Below are positions 43,391-52,283 of a stretch of 64,000 bases of DNA, one piece after another (the stretch's first letter is position 1; each line of letters starts with the position of its first letter). The notes under the pieces were generated by a model. The model was not told the origin of the DNA. It saw only the letters and a list, made by a program, of their open reading frames with translations, and searched no databases. The position numbers and the translations under genes were made by a program. Source of the stretch: Streptomyces sp. NBC_00569 (GTDB taxonomy: Bacteria; Actinomycetota; Actinomycetes; Streptomycetales; Streptomycetaceae); contig NZ_CP107783.1 in NCBI RefSeq assembly GCF_036345255.1, forward strand, positions 2,914,001 to 2,978,000. Direction: 5' to 3'.

Positions 43391-45676
43391 GTGCTGTCAC
43401 CGCACACAAGGGGGCAGCCCGTCATGGGGAACCGAGACACGCGGGTACGGGGCCTGGCGGCCCGGGCCGGCGGCTGGAGTGTGCGGCACCGATGGGCTGC
43501 CGTGGGGATCTGGGTGCTGTTCGTGGTCCTGGCCATGGGGATCGGTTCGGCCGCCGGCCGCGTCGACGTGTCGGACAGCGATCAGCTCCAGGGCGAGACC
43601 ACACAGGCGGCGCGCATCATCGACGACGCCGGCATCGAGGAGCCCGCGGGCGAGACCGTGCTCGTCCAGGGCAGGCACGGCGACGTGCGGGCGACGGACG
43701 CCGACTTCCGGCGGGCCGTCGACGAGGTCGTGAAGGCGGTCCAGGGCTCGGGCGCCGTGACGAACGTGACGTCGCCCTACGACCCGCGGGCGAAGACCAT
43801 CTCCAAGGACGGCTGCAGCGCGCTCGTCCGGTTCGACATGCGCGGCGACCCCGGCACGGCGAGCGACCGCGTGGAACCGGTGCTCAAGGCCGTCGAGAAG
43901 GTCCAGCGGACCCATGGCTCGCTGCGGATCGAGGAGATCGGCGGCGCGAGCATGGGCAAGACGTTCGAGGACGCCTTCGGCAACGACTTCCAGCGGGCCG
44001 AGTACTCGGCGGTCCCGGTCGCGCTCGGCATCCTCCTCATCGCGTTCGGCGCGCTGGTCGCCGCCCTCCTGCCGGTGGCCCTGGCCATCACCGCGATCAT
44101 GGCGACGATGGGCCTGATGGGCATCGTCAGCCATCTCCAGCCGATGAGCGACACCGCCAACTCCGTGATGCTGCTGGTGGGTCTCGCGGTCGGCGTCGAC
44201 TACTGCCTGTTCTATCTGCGGCGCGAGCGCGAGGAGCGGATGAAGGGCCACGACCCGCAGACCGCGCTGCGGGTGGCGGCGGCGACGAGCGGCCGGGCCA
44301 TCATCGTCTCGGGCGTCACCGTCTGCGTGGCGATGGCGGGCATGCTGTTCACGGGACTCGCCGAGTTCCAGGCGATGGGTCTCGCCTCGCTGATGGTCGT
44401 GGCGGTCGCCATGGTGGGTTCCGTGACGGTGCTGCCGGCACTGCTCTCACTGCTCGGCGAGCGCGTGGAGAAGGGGCGGCTGCCGTTCCTGAACCGCGGC
44501 AGGCGACGTGCCGGGACCGGGGCTCCGGAGGGCAGCCGGTTCTGGCAGGCCGTGCTGCGCGTCGTCCTCGCCCGACCCGCCGTGTCCGTGGTCGTCGCGA
44601 TCGGCGCGCTGCTCGCGGTGACCGCCCCGGCGCTCGGCATGAAGACCCAGAACCTCACCCTGGACCAGGAGTTCGGCGATTCGCTGCCGATCGTGGCCAC
44701 GTACGACCGGCTCAACGAGGCGTTCCCCGGCGGCTCCGAGCCGGCCGAGGTGGTCGTCAGGGCCGCGGACATCAACGCCCCCGAGGTGCGGAGCGCGATC
44801 GCCGACTTCCGTGCGGAGGCAGTGAGTTCGGGAGCGTCGCGCGGCCCGGTGGACCTCGCCGTGCACGGCCGCGAGAACGTGGCGTTCATCAGCGTCCCGC
44901 TGGTCGGCGGCTCCGACCAGGACCGGGCCGAGAAGAGCCTCGCGCTGATCAGGGACCGGGTGCGCCCGGACACGCTCGGCAAGGTCGACGGGGTCGAGGC
45001 GCCCGTCACCGGTCAGGTCGCGGGATCGAAGGACTTCAACGACCAGATCGTCGGCTCGGTGGTCCCGGTGTTCGCGTTCGTCGTGGTCTTCGCGTTCCTG
45101 CTGATGCTGCTGTCGTTCCGCTCACTGACGGTGGCGATCACCTCGATCGCCCTCAACCTGCTGTCCGTGGGCGCCGCCTACGGCATCCTGGTCGCCGTCT
45201 TCCAGAACGGCTGGGGCGCGTCCCTGGTCGGCGCGGAGGGCGTGGGCGCGATCATCTCCTGGCTGCCGCTGTTCCTCTTCGTGATCCTCTTCGGGCTCTC
45301 GATGGACTACCACGTGTTCGTGGTGTCGCGCATCCGGGAGGCGCGGCTCCAGGGACGTACGAACAGGGACGCCATCACGCACGGCGTGGTGACGACCGCG
45401 GGTGTGGTCACCAGCGCGGCGGTCATCATGGTGGCCGTCTTCGCGATCTTCGGGACGCTGTCCATGCAGTCGTTCAAGCAGATGGGCGTGGGCCTGGCGG
45501 CCGCGGTGCTCATCGACGCGACGGTCATCCGCGGCATCCTGCTCCCCGCCGTGATGGCGCTGCTCGGCGAGCGGAACTGGTACCTGCCGAAGTGGCTGCA
45601 CCGGCTGCCCGACCTGACGCACGACGAGGTGGCCGCTCCCCCGCCGGCCGTGACGGACGAGAGGGTGGGGGTGTGA
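43391..45676 (+). CDS. MMPL/RND family transporter
   Basis: 761 residues if started at GTG 43391, which follows GGAGGTGA (43376-43383). An ATG at 43424 gives 750 residues and is the alternative. About 11-12 membrane segments in two halves, each with an external loop; SAVPVALGILLIAFGALVAALLPV and VGVDYCLFYLRREREE in the first half, GLSMDYHVFVVSRIREAR in the second. This group exports lipids or metabolites in actinobacteria. Ends at a strong shared terminator. Substrate unknown. Confidence 0.92.
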   Translation: MLSPHTRGQPVMGNRDTRVRGLAARAGGWSVRHRWAAVGIWVLFVVLAMGIGSAAGRVDVSDSDQLQGETTQAARIIDDAGIEEPAGETVLVQGRHGDVRATDADFRRAVDEVVKAVQGSGAVTNVTSPYDPRAKTISKDGCSALVRFDMRGDPGTASDRVEPVLKAVEKVQRTHGSLRIEEIGGASMGKTFEDAFGNDFQRAEYSAVPVALGILLIAFGALVAALLPVALAITAIMATMGLMGIVSHLQPMSDTANSVMLLVGLAVGVDYCLFYLRREREERMKGHDPQTALRVAAATSGRAIIVSGVTVCVAMAGMLFTGLAEFQAMGLASLMVVAVAMVGSVTVLPALLSLLGERVEKGRLPFLNRGRRRAGTGAPEGSRFWQAVLRVVLARPAVSVVVAIGALLAVTAPALGMKTQNLTLDQEFGDSLPIVATYDRLNEAFPGGSEPAEVVVRAADINAPEVRSAIADFRAEAVSSGASRGPVDLAVHGRENVAFISVPLVGGSDQDRAEKSLALIRDRVRPDTLGKVDGVEAPVTGQVAGSKDFNDQIVGSVVPVFAFVVVFAFLLMLLSFRSLTVAITSIALNLLSVGAAYGILVAVFQNGWGASLVGAEGVGAIISWLPLFLFVILFGLSMDYHVFVVSRIREARLQGRTNRDAITHGVVTTAGVVTSAAVIMVAVFAIFGTLSMQSFKQMGVGLAAAVLIDATVIRGILLPAVMALLGERNWYLPKWLHRLPDLTHDEVAAPPPAVTDERVGV

Positions 45677-45704
45677 CGGCGGCGTTCGGCTGAGGTGGGC
45701 GCCG

Positions 45705-45744
45705 GGGGTGCCCCGCGGGACCGTCGGGTCCGGCGGGGCACCCC
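45705..45744. terminator. Bidirectional terminator, MMPL / CDP-alcohol transferase
   Basis: GGGGTGCCCCGC (45705-45716) pairs perfectly with GCGGGGCACCCC (45733-45744), and GGACC (45718-45722) with GGTCC (45727-45731) inside, giving an almost continuous hairpin between convergent genes. Confidence 0.8.
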
Positions 45745-45750
45745 TCGCGT

Positions 45751-46710
45751 TCAGGCCGTCGCGGCTCGCCGGCCGCGCTCCGCGAACGAGTCGATCGTGC
45801 GCGTGAAGTCGCGGGTCGACAGCAACAGCTTGTAGACGATGGCGAGTTCGAAGACGAGCAGGAGCGCTCCGGAGACGACGGTCGCCCACAGGACCTGGTC
45901 GATCAGCGGGCCGATCATGAAGACGCCCATCTGGAACTCGATCCCGCTGATCAGATGGGTACGGATGCGGTGACGGAGCAGGAAGGAGCGCATCCGCAGG
46001 TATACGGGGAAGCGACTCCTGAACTCCTGGTGCAGGTCGACCACTTGAGGCGCGGGCTGCGGTGCGGCCTCCGCGATCCCCTGGGCCGAGTGTGCCTTCT
46101 GGAGGTCCTGCTCGATGTCCGCCTCGGGGTTGTCGCGCAGGAGGTCCTCCATGAAGGCGAGCTCGGCCTCGTTCTCGGCGCGCCGTGCCTCCTTGACCCG
46201 CTCCTTGATCTGCTTGCGCATGGAATGGCGGATCTTGAAGATCTCCAGGGAGTTGATGTAGCGCAGGGTGTCGAGACCGACGACGGCCAGGGCGAGCCAG
46301 ATGTAGAGCTCGTCACCGGTGCGTTCGTACTGGCCCGCCATGAGCGCGACTCCGCACACCATGACGCGGATGCGGTCGAAGACGAAGTCCAGCCAGGCGC
46401 CGAAGACCGACCCCTGACCGGTGAGCCGGGCGACCTTGCCGTCCATGCAGTCGAGGACGAACGACAGGTGGTAGACGACGGCGCCGGCGATGAGCCAGCG
46501 CCAGTCGCCCAGCCAGAAGAAGAAGGCGGAGCCGAGGCCCAGGACGAAGGCGCCCCAGGTGATCTGGTTCGGTGTGATCCTCGTACGCATCGCCGTCAGC
46601 CGCACCAGCGGCGTGGCGACCGGGTCGACGAGGAGCACGGTCCACCACGCGTCCCGTTTCTTCTGGGTGATGCGGCGCACCTCGTCGAGGGGCGGTATGT
46701 CTCGGCGCAT
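45751..46710 (-). CDS. CDP-alcohol phosphatidyltransferase family protein
   Basis: 319 residues. The family signature DGx2ARx8Gx3Dx3D is complete: DGKVARLTGQGSVFGAWLDF followed by VFD (near residues 89-111). About six membrane segments. It joins a CDP-activated alcohol to a phospho-alcohol acceptor in lipid synthesis. A long charged central insert (KERVKEARRAENEAELAFMED) is unusual for PgsA-type enzymes. Preceded by the promoter listed separately. Exact product unknown. Confidence 0.9.
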   Translation of the reverse strand: MRRDIPPLDEVRRITQKKRDAWWTVLLVDPVATPLVRLTAMRTRITPNQITWGAFVLGLGSAFFFWLGDWRWLIAGAVVYHLSFVLDCMDGKVARLTGQGSVFGAWLDFVFDRIRVMVCGVALMAGQYERTGDELYIWLALAVVGLDTLRYINSLEIFKIRHSMRKQIKERVKEARRAENEAELAFMEDLLRDNPEADIEQDLQKAHSAQGIAEAAPQPAPQVVDLHQEFRSRFPVYLRMRSFLLRHRIRTHLISGIEFQMGVFMIGPLIDQVLWATVVSGALLLVFELAIVYKLLLSTRDFTRTIDSFAERGRRAATA

Positions 46711-46749
46711 GGCTGGTCAACTTCCTGGCGTTCGACGTGAGTTCATCTC

Positions 46750-46779
46750 ACGCTAGAAAGCCCTTCACATGAGGTTCAA
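46750..46779 (-). promoter_or_regulatory. Promoter of the CDP-alcohol transferase
   Basis: On the minus strand TTGAAC (complement of 46774-46779), an 18-nt spacer and TAGCGT (complement of 46750-46755). An AGGAAG ribosome site lies between it and the ATG at 46710. Confidence 0.5.
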
Positions 46780-46860
46780 GTAGCGCAGCGTGCAACCTTT
46801 GGCCGGGGGTAACGGTCGAACCCCATGACCAAGTCGATGTCTTCGCCAGGCACCACCTGC

Positions 46861-46897
46861 GTTACCCGAGCGTTACGGAATGACCTCACCGTTACCT
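46861..46897. repeat. GTTAC direct repeats
   Basis: GTTACCC (46861-46867), GTTACGG (46872-46878) and GTTACCT (46891-46897), with an inverted copy GGTAAC at 46808-46813. The first two, plus CCTCACC at 46884-46890, follow an about 11-nt spacing. They lie between the glycosyltransferase stop and the CDP-alcohol transferase promoter. Confidence 0.4.
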
Positions 46898-46913
46898 AAA
46901 ACGCGCGATCACT

Positions 46914-48125
46914 TCACGCCTCTCGTGGAACCAGGCCGCCGAACCGCTCGACGAGGTCCGCCGCGCGCCGGGTACCGCCCTCGCCCTCCATCTCCGCCCG
47001 GATCTCCTGGAGGCGGCGCGCCACCTCGGGGTCGGACACCAGGGCGAGCACGGTCTCCCTGAGCTTGTCGGCCGTGGCCTCCTCCATCGGTACGTGGCGT
47101 GCGACGCCGAGCCCCTGGAGCATGTCGGCGTTGCCGAACTGGTCGACGGCCTGCGGGACCGCGACCATCGGCGTCGCGGTGGCGAGGCCCTCCTGGCTGC
47201 CGCCCGCGCCCGCGTGCGTGATGAAGGCGTCGGCCTGCCTGAGGATCGCCGGCTGCGGTACCCAGTGGTGCACCTCGACGTTCGCGGGGATCTCACCGAG
47301 CTCCTCCTCGTCGACGAACTTGCCGACCTGGAGCACCACATACCAGCCGGGCAGGTCGCCGAAGGCCTCGATGCAGGCGCGGTAGAAGGCCGGCTGCTTG
47401 GTGAAGGACGAACCGAGCGAGACGAGCAGGACGTTCTCCGCGCCGGCCGGGCGCTGCCACTCGGCCTGCGCCGCCCGCTCGCCCTGGCAGGCACCGACGA
47501 AGGTGTAACGGCTCTCGTCGACCCGGTCGGCGTTCGGCTGGAGCGCCTTGGGGATGAGGACGAGGCAGCGGCCGGGGCGGCCCATGAAGTCCTCGACGGA
47601 ACGGTCGATCCCGTTCGACCGGATCCAGTGCTCGAAGTTCTCGTAGAACGCCTTGCCGCGCGGCGTCTGCTTCAACGGCTCGAACATCGGCTTGCCGACC
47701 TCTTCCTCGTAGCCCTCCCAGGCCACGAGGTTCGGCGAGAACTGCACGATCGGGACGTTCCAGCGGTGGGCCAGGACGCGGGCGGGGTAGGCGGTGATGT
47801 CGTAGAGGACGAGGTCCGGCTCGTCGTCCTCGTAGAGGTCGATGAGCTGCGGCAGCGCCTGGACCGCGTCGGTGAGGAAGGGTTCGAGGTGGTCGATCAG
47901 CTCCGTGCCCCACGCGTCCGGGTCGTCGTCGGTGGGCAGCGTCGAGTGCCAGATCTTCGGCTCGGCCCCGGTCTCGGCCACTTTCTCGGCGAACTGCGGC
48001 GGGATCGCGTACGTCACGCGGTGCCCGCGGGCGACGAGCTCCCTGATCACCTCGATGCTCGGGTTCACGTGCCCGTGGGCAGCGATGGAGAACATGGCGA
48101 TATGGGCGTTCCTGGGGACGGTCAT
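46914..48125 (-). CDS. Macrolide-family (MGT/OleD-like) glycosyltransferase
   Basis: 403 residues, GT1 family, GT-B fold. N-terminal acceptor half begins [20 protein letters not shown] with the catalytic-type His of OleD-like enzymes. The donor half contains [20 protein letters not shown] and [18 protein letters not shown]. This branch contains macrolide-inactivating transferases that use UDP-glucose, often self-resistance or detoxification enzymes. Acceptor unknown. The promoter is leaderless-like with an embedded dyad, suggesting induction by a ligand. Confidence 0.92.
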   Translation of the reverse strand: MTVPRNAHIAMFSIAAHGHVNPSIEVIRELVARGHRVTYAIPPQFAEKVAETGAEPKIWHSTLPTDDDPDAWGTELIDHLEPFLTDAVQALPQLIDLYEDDEPDLVLYDITAYPARVLAHRWNVPIVQFSPNLVAWEGYEEEVGKPMFEPLKQTPRGKAFYENFEHWIRSNGIDRSVEDFMGRPGRCLVLIPKALQPNADRVDESRYTFVGACQGERAAQAEWQRPAGAENVLLVSLGSSFTKQPAFYRACIEAFGDLPGWYVVLQVGKFVDEEELGEIPANVEVHHWVPQPAILRQADAFITHAGAGGSQEGLATATPMVAVPQAVDQFGNADMLQGLGVARHVPMEEATADKLRETVLALVSDPEVARRLQEIRAEMEGEGGTRRAADLVERFGGLVPREA

Positions 48126-48131
48126 GACGCC

Positions 48132-48161
48132 ACCGTAAGTGAGACGATACGTCTCGTGCAA
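48132..48161 (-). promoter_or_regulatory. Glycosyltransferase promoter with embedded TetR-type operator
   Basis: On the minus strand TTGCAC (complement of 48156-48161), an 18-nt spacer, TACGGT (complement of 48132-48137), 6 nt and ATG 48125. The spacer contains the dyad GAGACG-ATA-CGTCTC (48141-48155), very like sites of TetR-family repressors. A bound repressor would cover the whole promoter. No tetR gene is next to it. Confidence 0.65.
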
Positions 48162-48171
48162 TCTGAATCTT

Positions 48172-48627
48172 CTACACGTAGAACCGGGAGACACTCTGCA
48201 GGACGCATGCGGGCTTGGCCGCTCCCTCGATCTCGACGGTGCCGTCGACCGTGATCTGCACGCCACCCGGCACGTCCTCGACCCCGGCGAGGCTCGCGGC
48301 CAGGCGGATGCGGGAGCCGACCGGCACGGGGGCGGGGAAACGGACCTTGTTCAGGCCGTAGTTGACCTTGGTGGTGACGCCTTCCACGTCCAGGAGCTCG
48401 GTGAACATCGGGATGAAGAGGGAGAGCGTCAGATAGCCGTGCGCGATGGGCGCGCCGAAGGGCCCTTCCTTGGCACGCTCGGGATCGGTGTGGATCCACT
48501 GGTGGTCACCGGTGGCGTCGGCGAAGGTGCCGATCCGCTCCTGTGTGACGTCGGTCCATTCACTGGAACCCAGGTCGCTGCCGGCGAGCTTCTTCAGTTC
48601 GTCCAGGCCGTTGACGGTGATGCCCAT
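48172..48627 (-). CDS. MaoC-family (R)-specific enoyl-CoA hydratase
   Basis: 151 residues, single hot-dog fold. Catalytic segment [16 protein letters not shown] (Asp and His) and [11 protein letters not shown] match the MaoC/PhaJ hydratase motif. AAGGAGC precedes ATG 48627. Hydrates an enoyl-CoA in a CoA-bound degradation pathway. Last of four co-directional catabolic genes; 71 bp before the next one upstream. Confidence 0.9.
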   Translation of the reverse strand: MGITVNGLDELKKLAGSDLGSSEWTDVTQERIGTFADATGDHQWIHTDPERAKEGPFGAPIAHGYLTLSLFIPMFTELLDVEGVTTKVNYGLNKVRFPAPVPVGSRIRLAASLAGVEDVPGGVQITVDGTVEIEGAAKPACVLQSVSRFYV

Positions 48628-48698
48628 CAGGGGCTCCTTCGCTGCGTGCTGATGAGGGTGCGATGCGGGGCGGGTATCGGGGACGGGGCATTCAGGGG

Positions 48699-50186
48699 TC
48701 ATGAAGTGCCGTGCAGGCGGCGGATGTCGGCCTTGACGAGCTTCCCCGACGCGGTGCGGGGCAGGGCATCCACGACGACGGCCGACTTGGGGATCTTGTA
48801 GGGGGCCAGGCGGCCCGAGAGCGACGCGAGGACCTCCTGCGGGTCGGCCGCCCGGCCTTCGCGGGCGACGAGGACCGCCCTTCCGACCTCACCCCACTTC
48901 TCGTCGGGCACACCGATGACCGCGCACTCCGCGATGTCCGCGTGGGCGAGCAAGGCGTCCTCGACCTCCGCGGGATAGATGTTCTCGCCGCCCGAAATGA
49001 TCATGTCTTTGAAGCGGTCGACGATGGTGACGTAGCCGTCCGCGTCGATCCGGGCGGCATCCCCCGTCCGGAACCATCCGTCGGCGAACGCGGCGGCGCT
49101 CTCGCCGGGCAGGCCCCAGTAGCCGGGCATGACATGCGGCCCGCGCACCAGGACCTCACCCGTCTCGCCCGGCTCCACGGGCGCGAGATCGGGGCGCGCC
49201 ACGCGTACGTCGCTGAAGAAGTGCGGCACGCCCGCAGTGCCCGCCTTGCTGACGGCGTGCTCGGCGTCGAGGAAGAGGGTGCCGGGCGCCGCCTCGGTCA
49301 TCCCGTAGCCCTGCAGGAAGGTGAGGCCGCGGTCCTGGTAGGCCGCGATGAGCGGGGTCGGGACGGGCGAGCCGCCGCAGCTGAGCATCCGCAGCGACGA
49401 CAGGTCGGCGTCCGGCCAGTTCGGCTGCCGTGTGAGCCGGTCGAACATCGTCGGGACGCCGAACATGAAGGTGACCCGGTGGCGCTCGACGAGTTCCAGG
49501 GTCGCCGCCGCGTCGAACGATCCCACCAGGACACAGCTGCCGCCCTTGAGCAGAACGGGCAGGGTGAGCATGTTCAGGCCGGCGGTATGGAAGAGCGGCG
49601 CCGCCACGAGCGCGACCTCGTCGGCGATCAGGTCCTGGTCGACCAGGACGTTGACGGCGTTCCAGGTGAGGTTCCCGTGCGTGAGCATGGCGCCCTTCGG
49701 GCGGCCCGTCGTCCCGGAGGTGTACATGATGATGCCTACGTCGTCGGGCCCGACCTGCTCGTCGATCGGGTGGACCGGGGCGGCGGCCAGCAGTTCCTCG
49801 TAGGCCGGTCCGTCCGCCTCGACAGCGGTACGGACGCCCGGCAGGTCACCCCCCGCCGCTGCGGCGTGCAGGAGCACCGTGGCCCCGGAGTCCCTTATCT
49901 GGAAGGCGAGTTCGGGCTCGGCGAGCCGGGTGTTGAGTGGTACGAAGAGCGCACCGAGGAGCCCGGCGGCGAACAGTGCCTCCAGGAACGAGGGGTGATT
50001 GGGGCCGAGATAGGCGACGCGGTCACCGCGCCGGACGCCGAGCGCCCGCAGGGCGTGGGCGAGCCGCGTGGTGCGCTCGTGCAGTGCGGCGTAGCTGACG
50101 GTGGTGGTGCCGTGGATCAGTGCGGTGCGGTGCGGGGTCTTGCGGGCCCGGCGTGCGGGCCACGACCCCAGTCCCTCGTTGCGCAT
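48699..50186 (-). CDS. Acyl-CoA synthetase (AMP-dependent, FadD-like)
   Basis: 495 residues from ATG 50186. ANL-superfamily motifs: A3 YTSGTTGRPKGAML, A5 QGYGMTEAAPG, A7 GWFRTGDAA, A8 RFKDMIISGGENIYP and A10 PRTASGKLVK with the catalytic lysine. Activates a carboxylic acid to its CoA ester. Acyl chain specificity cannot be read. Placed between the amidohydrolase and MaoC genes, it would feed the product of the hydrolase into beta-oxidation-like steps. Confidence 0.92.
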   Translation of the reverse strand: MRNEGLGSWPARRARKTPHRTALIHGTTTVSYAALHERTTRLAHALRALGVRRGDRVAYLGPNHPSFLEALFAAGLLGALFVPLNTRLAEPELAFQIRDSGATVLLHAAAAGGDLPGVRTAVEADGPAYEELLAAAPVHPIDEQVGPDDVGIIMYTSGTTGRPKGAMLTHGNLTWNAVNVLVDQDLIADEVALVAAPLFHTAGLNMLTLPVLLKGGSCVLVGSFDAAATLELVERHRVTFMFGVPTMFDRLTRQPNWPDADLSSLRMLSCGGSPVPTPLIAAYQDRGLTFLQGYGMTEAAPGTLFLDAEHAVSKAGTAGVPHFFSDVRVARPDLAPVEPGETGEVLVRGPHVMPGYWGLPGESAAAFADGWFRTGDAARIDADGYVTIVDRFKDMIISGGENIYPAEVEDALLAHADIAECAVIGVPDEKWGEVGRAVLVAREGRAADPQEVLASLSGRLAPYKIPKSAVVVDALPRTASGKLVKADIRRLHGTS

Positions 50187-50197
50187 CAAGTGCCCTT

Positions 50198-51085
50198 TCA
50201 GGAACCGGCATCGGTGAGTCCGAGCAGCCGGGCGGCGTTCTCCTTGAGGATCTTCGGCCTGACCTCGTCCTTGATCGGCAGCTTCGCGAAGTCGGCGAGC
50301 CAGCGGTCGGGGGTGAGGACGGGGTAGTCCGAGCCGAACAGCACCTTGTCCTTCAGAAGGGTGTTGGCGTACTGGACGAGCTGCTGCGGGAAGTACTTCG
50401 GCGACCAGCCGGAGAGGTCGATGTGCACCCCGGGCTTGTGCGTGGCGACGGCGAGCGCCTCGTCCTGCCAGGGGAACGACGGGTGCGCGAGGATGATCTT
50501 CAGTTGGGGGAAGTCGGCGGCGACGTCGTCCACGTGCATCGGGTTGGAGTACTTCAGGCGGATGCCGCCACCGCCGGGCACGCCCGCGCCGATGCCGGTC
50601 TGGCCGGTGTGGAAGAGCGCGACGGCGCCGGTCTCCTCGATCACCTCGTAAAGGCCGTACGCCATCCGGTCGTCGGGGAAGAAGCCCTGGATGCTGGGGT
50701 GGAACTTGAAGCCGCGCACCCCGTACTCCTCGACCAGGCGCCGGGCCTGCCGGATTCCGGCGCGGCCCCGGAAGGGGTCGATGCTCGCGAACGGGATCAG
50801 CACGTCGGGGTTGGCGTACGCGGCCTCGGCGACCTCCTCGTTGGGGACGGGCTCGGTGCCGGTGGCGGACTCGGCGTCGACGGTGAAGACGACGGCGGCC
50901 ATCCGCCGCTCGCGGTAGTAGGCGGCGGTCTCCTCGAGGGTGGGCTTCCGGTTCCCCTCGACCTTGAAGTAGGTGCTGGACGCGGCGTGCAGCTCGTCGT
51001 CGAGCGAGGCCCGCCCCTTGGACGACACCTCGGCGTGCGTGTGGACGTCGATCGCGGTGAGTTGTGCCAGGTCGATCCCGCTCAT
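50198..51085 (-). CDS. Amidohydrolase-related metal-dependent hydrolase (PF04909 type)
   Basis: 295 residues. TIM-barrel amidohydrolase-2 motifs: IDVHTHAEV near residue 12-19 (HxH), FKFHPSIQGF, LAHPSFPW and the final LFGSDYPVLTP with the metal Asp. Members include decarboxylases (ACMSD, gamma-resorcylate) and lactone hydrolases of aromatic breakdown. The ATG overlaps the SDR stop by 4 nt, so they are coupled. Substrate unknown. Confidence 0.9.
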   Translation of the reverse strand: MSGIDLAQLTAIDVHTHAEVSSKGRASLDDELHAASSTYFKVEGNRKPTLEETAAYYRERRMAAVVFTVDAESATGTEPVPNEEVAEAAYANPDVLIPFASIDPFRGRAGIRQARRLVEEYGVRGFKFHPSIQGFFPDDRMAYGLYEVIEETGAVALFHTGQTGIGAGVPGGGGIRLKYSNPMHVDDVAADFPQLKIILAHPSFPWQDEALAVATHKPGVHIDLSGWSPKYFPQQLVQYANTLLKDKVLFGSDYPVLTPDRWLADFAKLPIKDEVRPKILKENAARLLGLTDAGS

Positions 51086-52038
51086 GCCGGGATCACGCCC
51101 TCGGGCGCCTTCGGGAGGCGGGGCGCGGGGATGCCGACGGCCTGCGGCTCGCGCCCGACCGACGTGTGCCAGGTCTCGGCGATGGTCCGCGGACTCCAGC
51201 CGCCGTCCGTGTAGGCGACGGACACTTCCTGCGGGTGCGACCACAGGGCGAGCTTGTCGCCGCCGATGCCGATGCACTGGCCCGTGACGTCCCGGGCCGC
51301 TTCGGAGGCGAGGAAGGGCACGAGTGCGGCGCAGTCCTCCGGTGTCCCGAAGCCCTCACCCTTGCGCAGGAAGCCGGGCAGCGGTTCACCGCCGCGCAGG
51401 GCGTCGACGTACGGGGCGAAGGCGGGGATGGTCTCGGTCATCGCGGTCGCGGCGACCGGCACGACGGCGTTCACCGTGACGCCCGCGCGGGCCAGCTCCA
51501 TGGACCAGGTGCGCACCATCGCCGCTATCCCGGCCTTGGCGGCCGCGTAGTTGGTCTGCCCGAAGTTGCCGCGCTGGCCGGCCGGGGAGGCGACGAGCAC
51601 CAGGCTGCCGCCCTCGCCCTGTTCACGCAGGCGCACGGCGGCGGCGCGGGCGCAGGTGAAGGTGCCCCTGAGGTGGGTGGTGACGACGGCGTCGAAGTCG
51701 TCGTCGGTCATCTTCCACAGCACCCTGTCGCGCAGGATTCCGGCGTTGGTGACCATGACGTCCAGCCGGCCGAACTCCGAGACGGCCCGGCCGACCAGGC
51801 GCTCGGCGGCCTCTGCGGTGCCCACGGGGACGACCTCGGCGACGGCCCGGCCACCTGCCTCGGTGATCGTCTCGACGGCCTGCCCGGCGACGTCCGCGTC
51901 GACGTCGTTGACGACGACGCTCGCCCCGGACCGGGCGAGGGCGGTGGCGTAGGCGAGACCGAGTCCGCGGCCGCTTCCGGTGACGACGGCGACCTTTCCG
52001 TCGAGAGAGGTCGATGGTGCTGATGACGCGTCAGACAT
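51082..52038 (-). CDS. SDR family dehydrogenase (hydroxyacyl-CoA type)
   Basis: 318 residues. TGSGRGLGLAYATAL cofactor loop (near residues 20-34), NAG and catalytic YAAAK. The length and the C-terminal extension (GGDKLALWSHPQEVSVAYTDGGWSP) resemble the dehydrogenase part of peroxisomal type 2 multifunctional enzymes, which pairs naturally with a MaoC hydratase. First gene of the four-gene catabolic operon, preceded by a good promoter and divergent from the MarR/IclR pair. Confidence 0.92.
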   Translation of the reverse strand: MSDASSAPSTSLDGKVAVVTGSGRGLGLAYATALARSGASVVVNDVDADVAGQAVETITEAGGRAVAEVVPVGTAEAAERLVGRAVSEFGRLDVMVTNAGILRDRVLWKMTDDDFDAVVTTHLRGTFTCARAAAVRLREQGEGGSLVLVASPAGQRGNFGQTNYAAAKAGIAAMVRTWSMELARAGVTVNAVVPVAATAMTETIPAFAPYVDALRGGEPLPGFLRKGEGFGTPEDCAALVPFLASEAARDVTGQCIGIGGDKLALWSHPQEVSVAYTDGGWSPRTIAETWHTSVGREPQAVGIPAPRLPKAPEGVIPA

Positions 52039-52136
52039 TGCAGCTGTGCCCTTCCGGTGGCGAGGAGAGGTACGTGGCGGGGAGGAGACGGCCGAGGAGA
52101 TCCGATGCGCTCAATCCGTACCGGCCGACGAGAAGG

Positions 52137-52166
52137 ACGCTATGACCAATCATTGTTGTCGTCAAT
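52137..52166 (-). promoter_or_regulatory. Promoter and dyads of the SDR catabolic operon
   Basis: Minus strand TTGACG (complement of 52160-52165), a 17-nt spacer and TAGCGT (complement of 52137-52142), close to a vegetative promoter. Dyads CAAT-C-ATTG (52147-52155) and ATTG-N7-CAAT (52152-52166) sit over the spacer and -35. The region 52141-52190 is AT-rich for this genome. A MarR, IclR or TetR-type repressor is expected here. Confidence 0.6.
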
Positions 52167-52283
52167 AGTTGCCGGAAGCCTTTAAGTCCTTCATGCTGGA
52201 GCCGACCTCACGCACCCCCGTGCCCGCACGGGCCGACCCCGGAGCCCGATATCCCCGACATCTCTGACGAAGACGCGCCCTGG

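Noticed and set aside
44000..45676. MMPL gene as part of a siderophore or lipid biosynthesis cluster
   Set aside because: No synthase, NRPS/PKS or lipid-assembly gene flanks it; the neighbours are a protease and a phospholipid enzyme.
46914..48125. Glycosyltransferase as part of a macrolide biosynthetic cluster
   Set aside because: No polyketide synthase, deoxysugar genes or rRNA methyltransferase in the window; detoxification is more likely.
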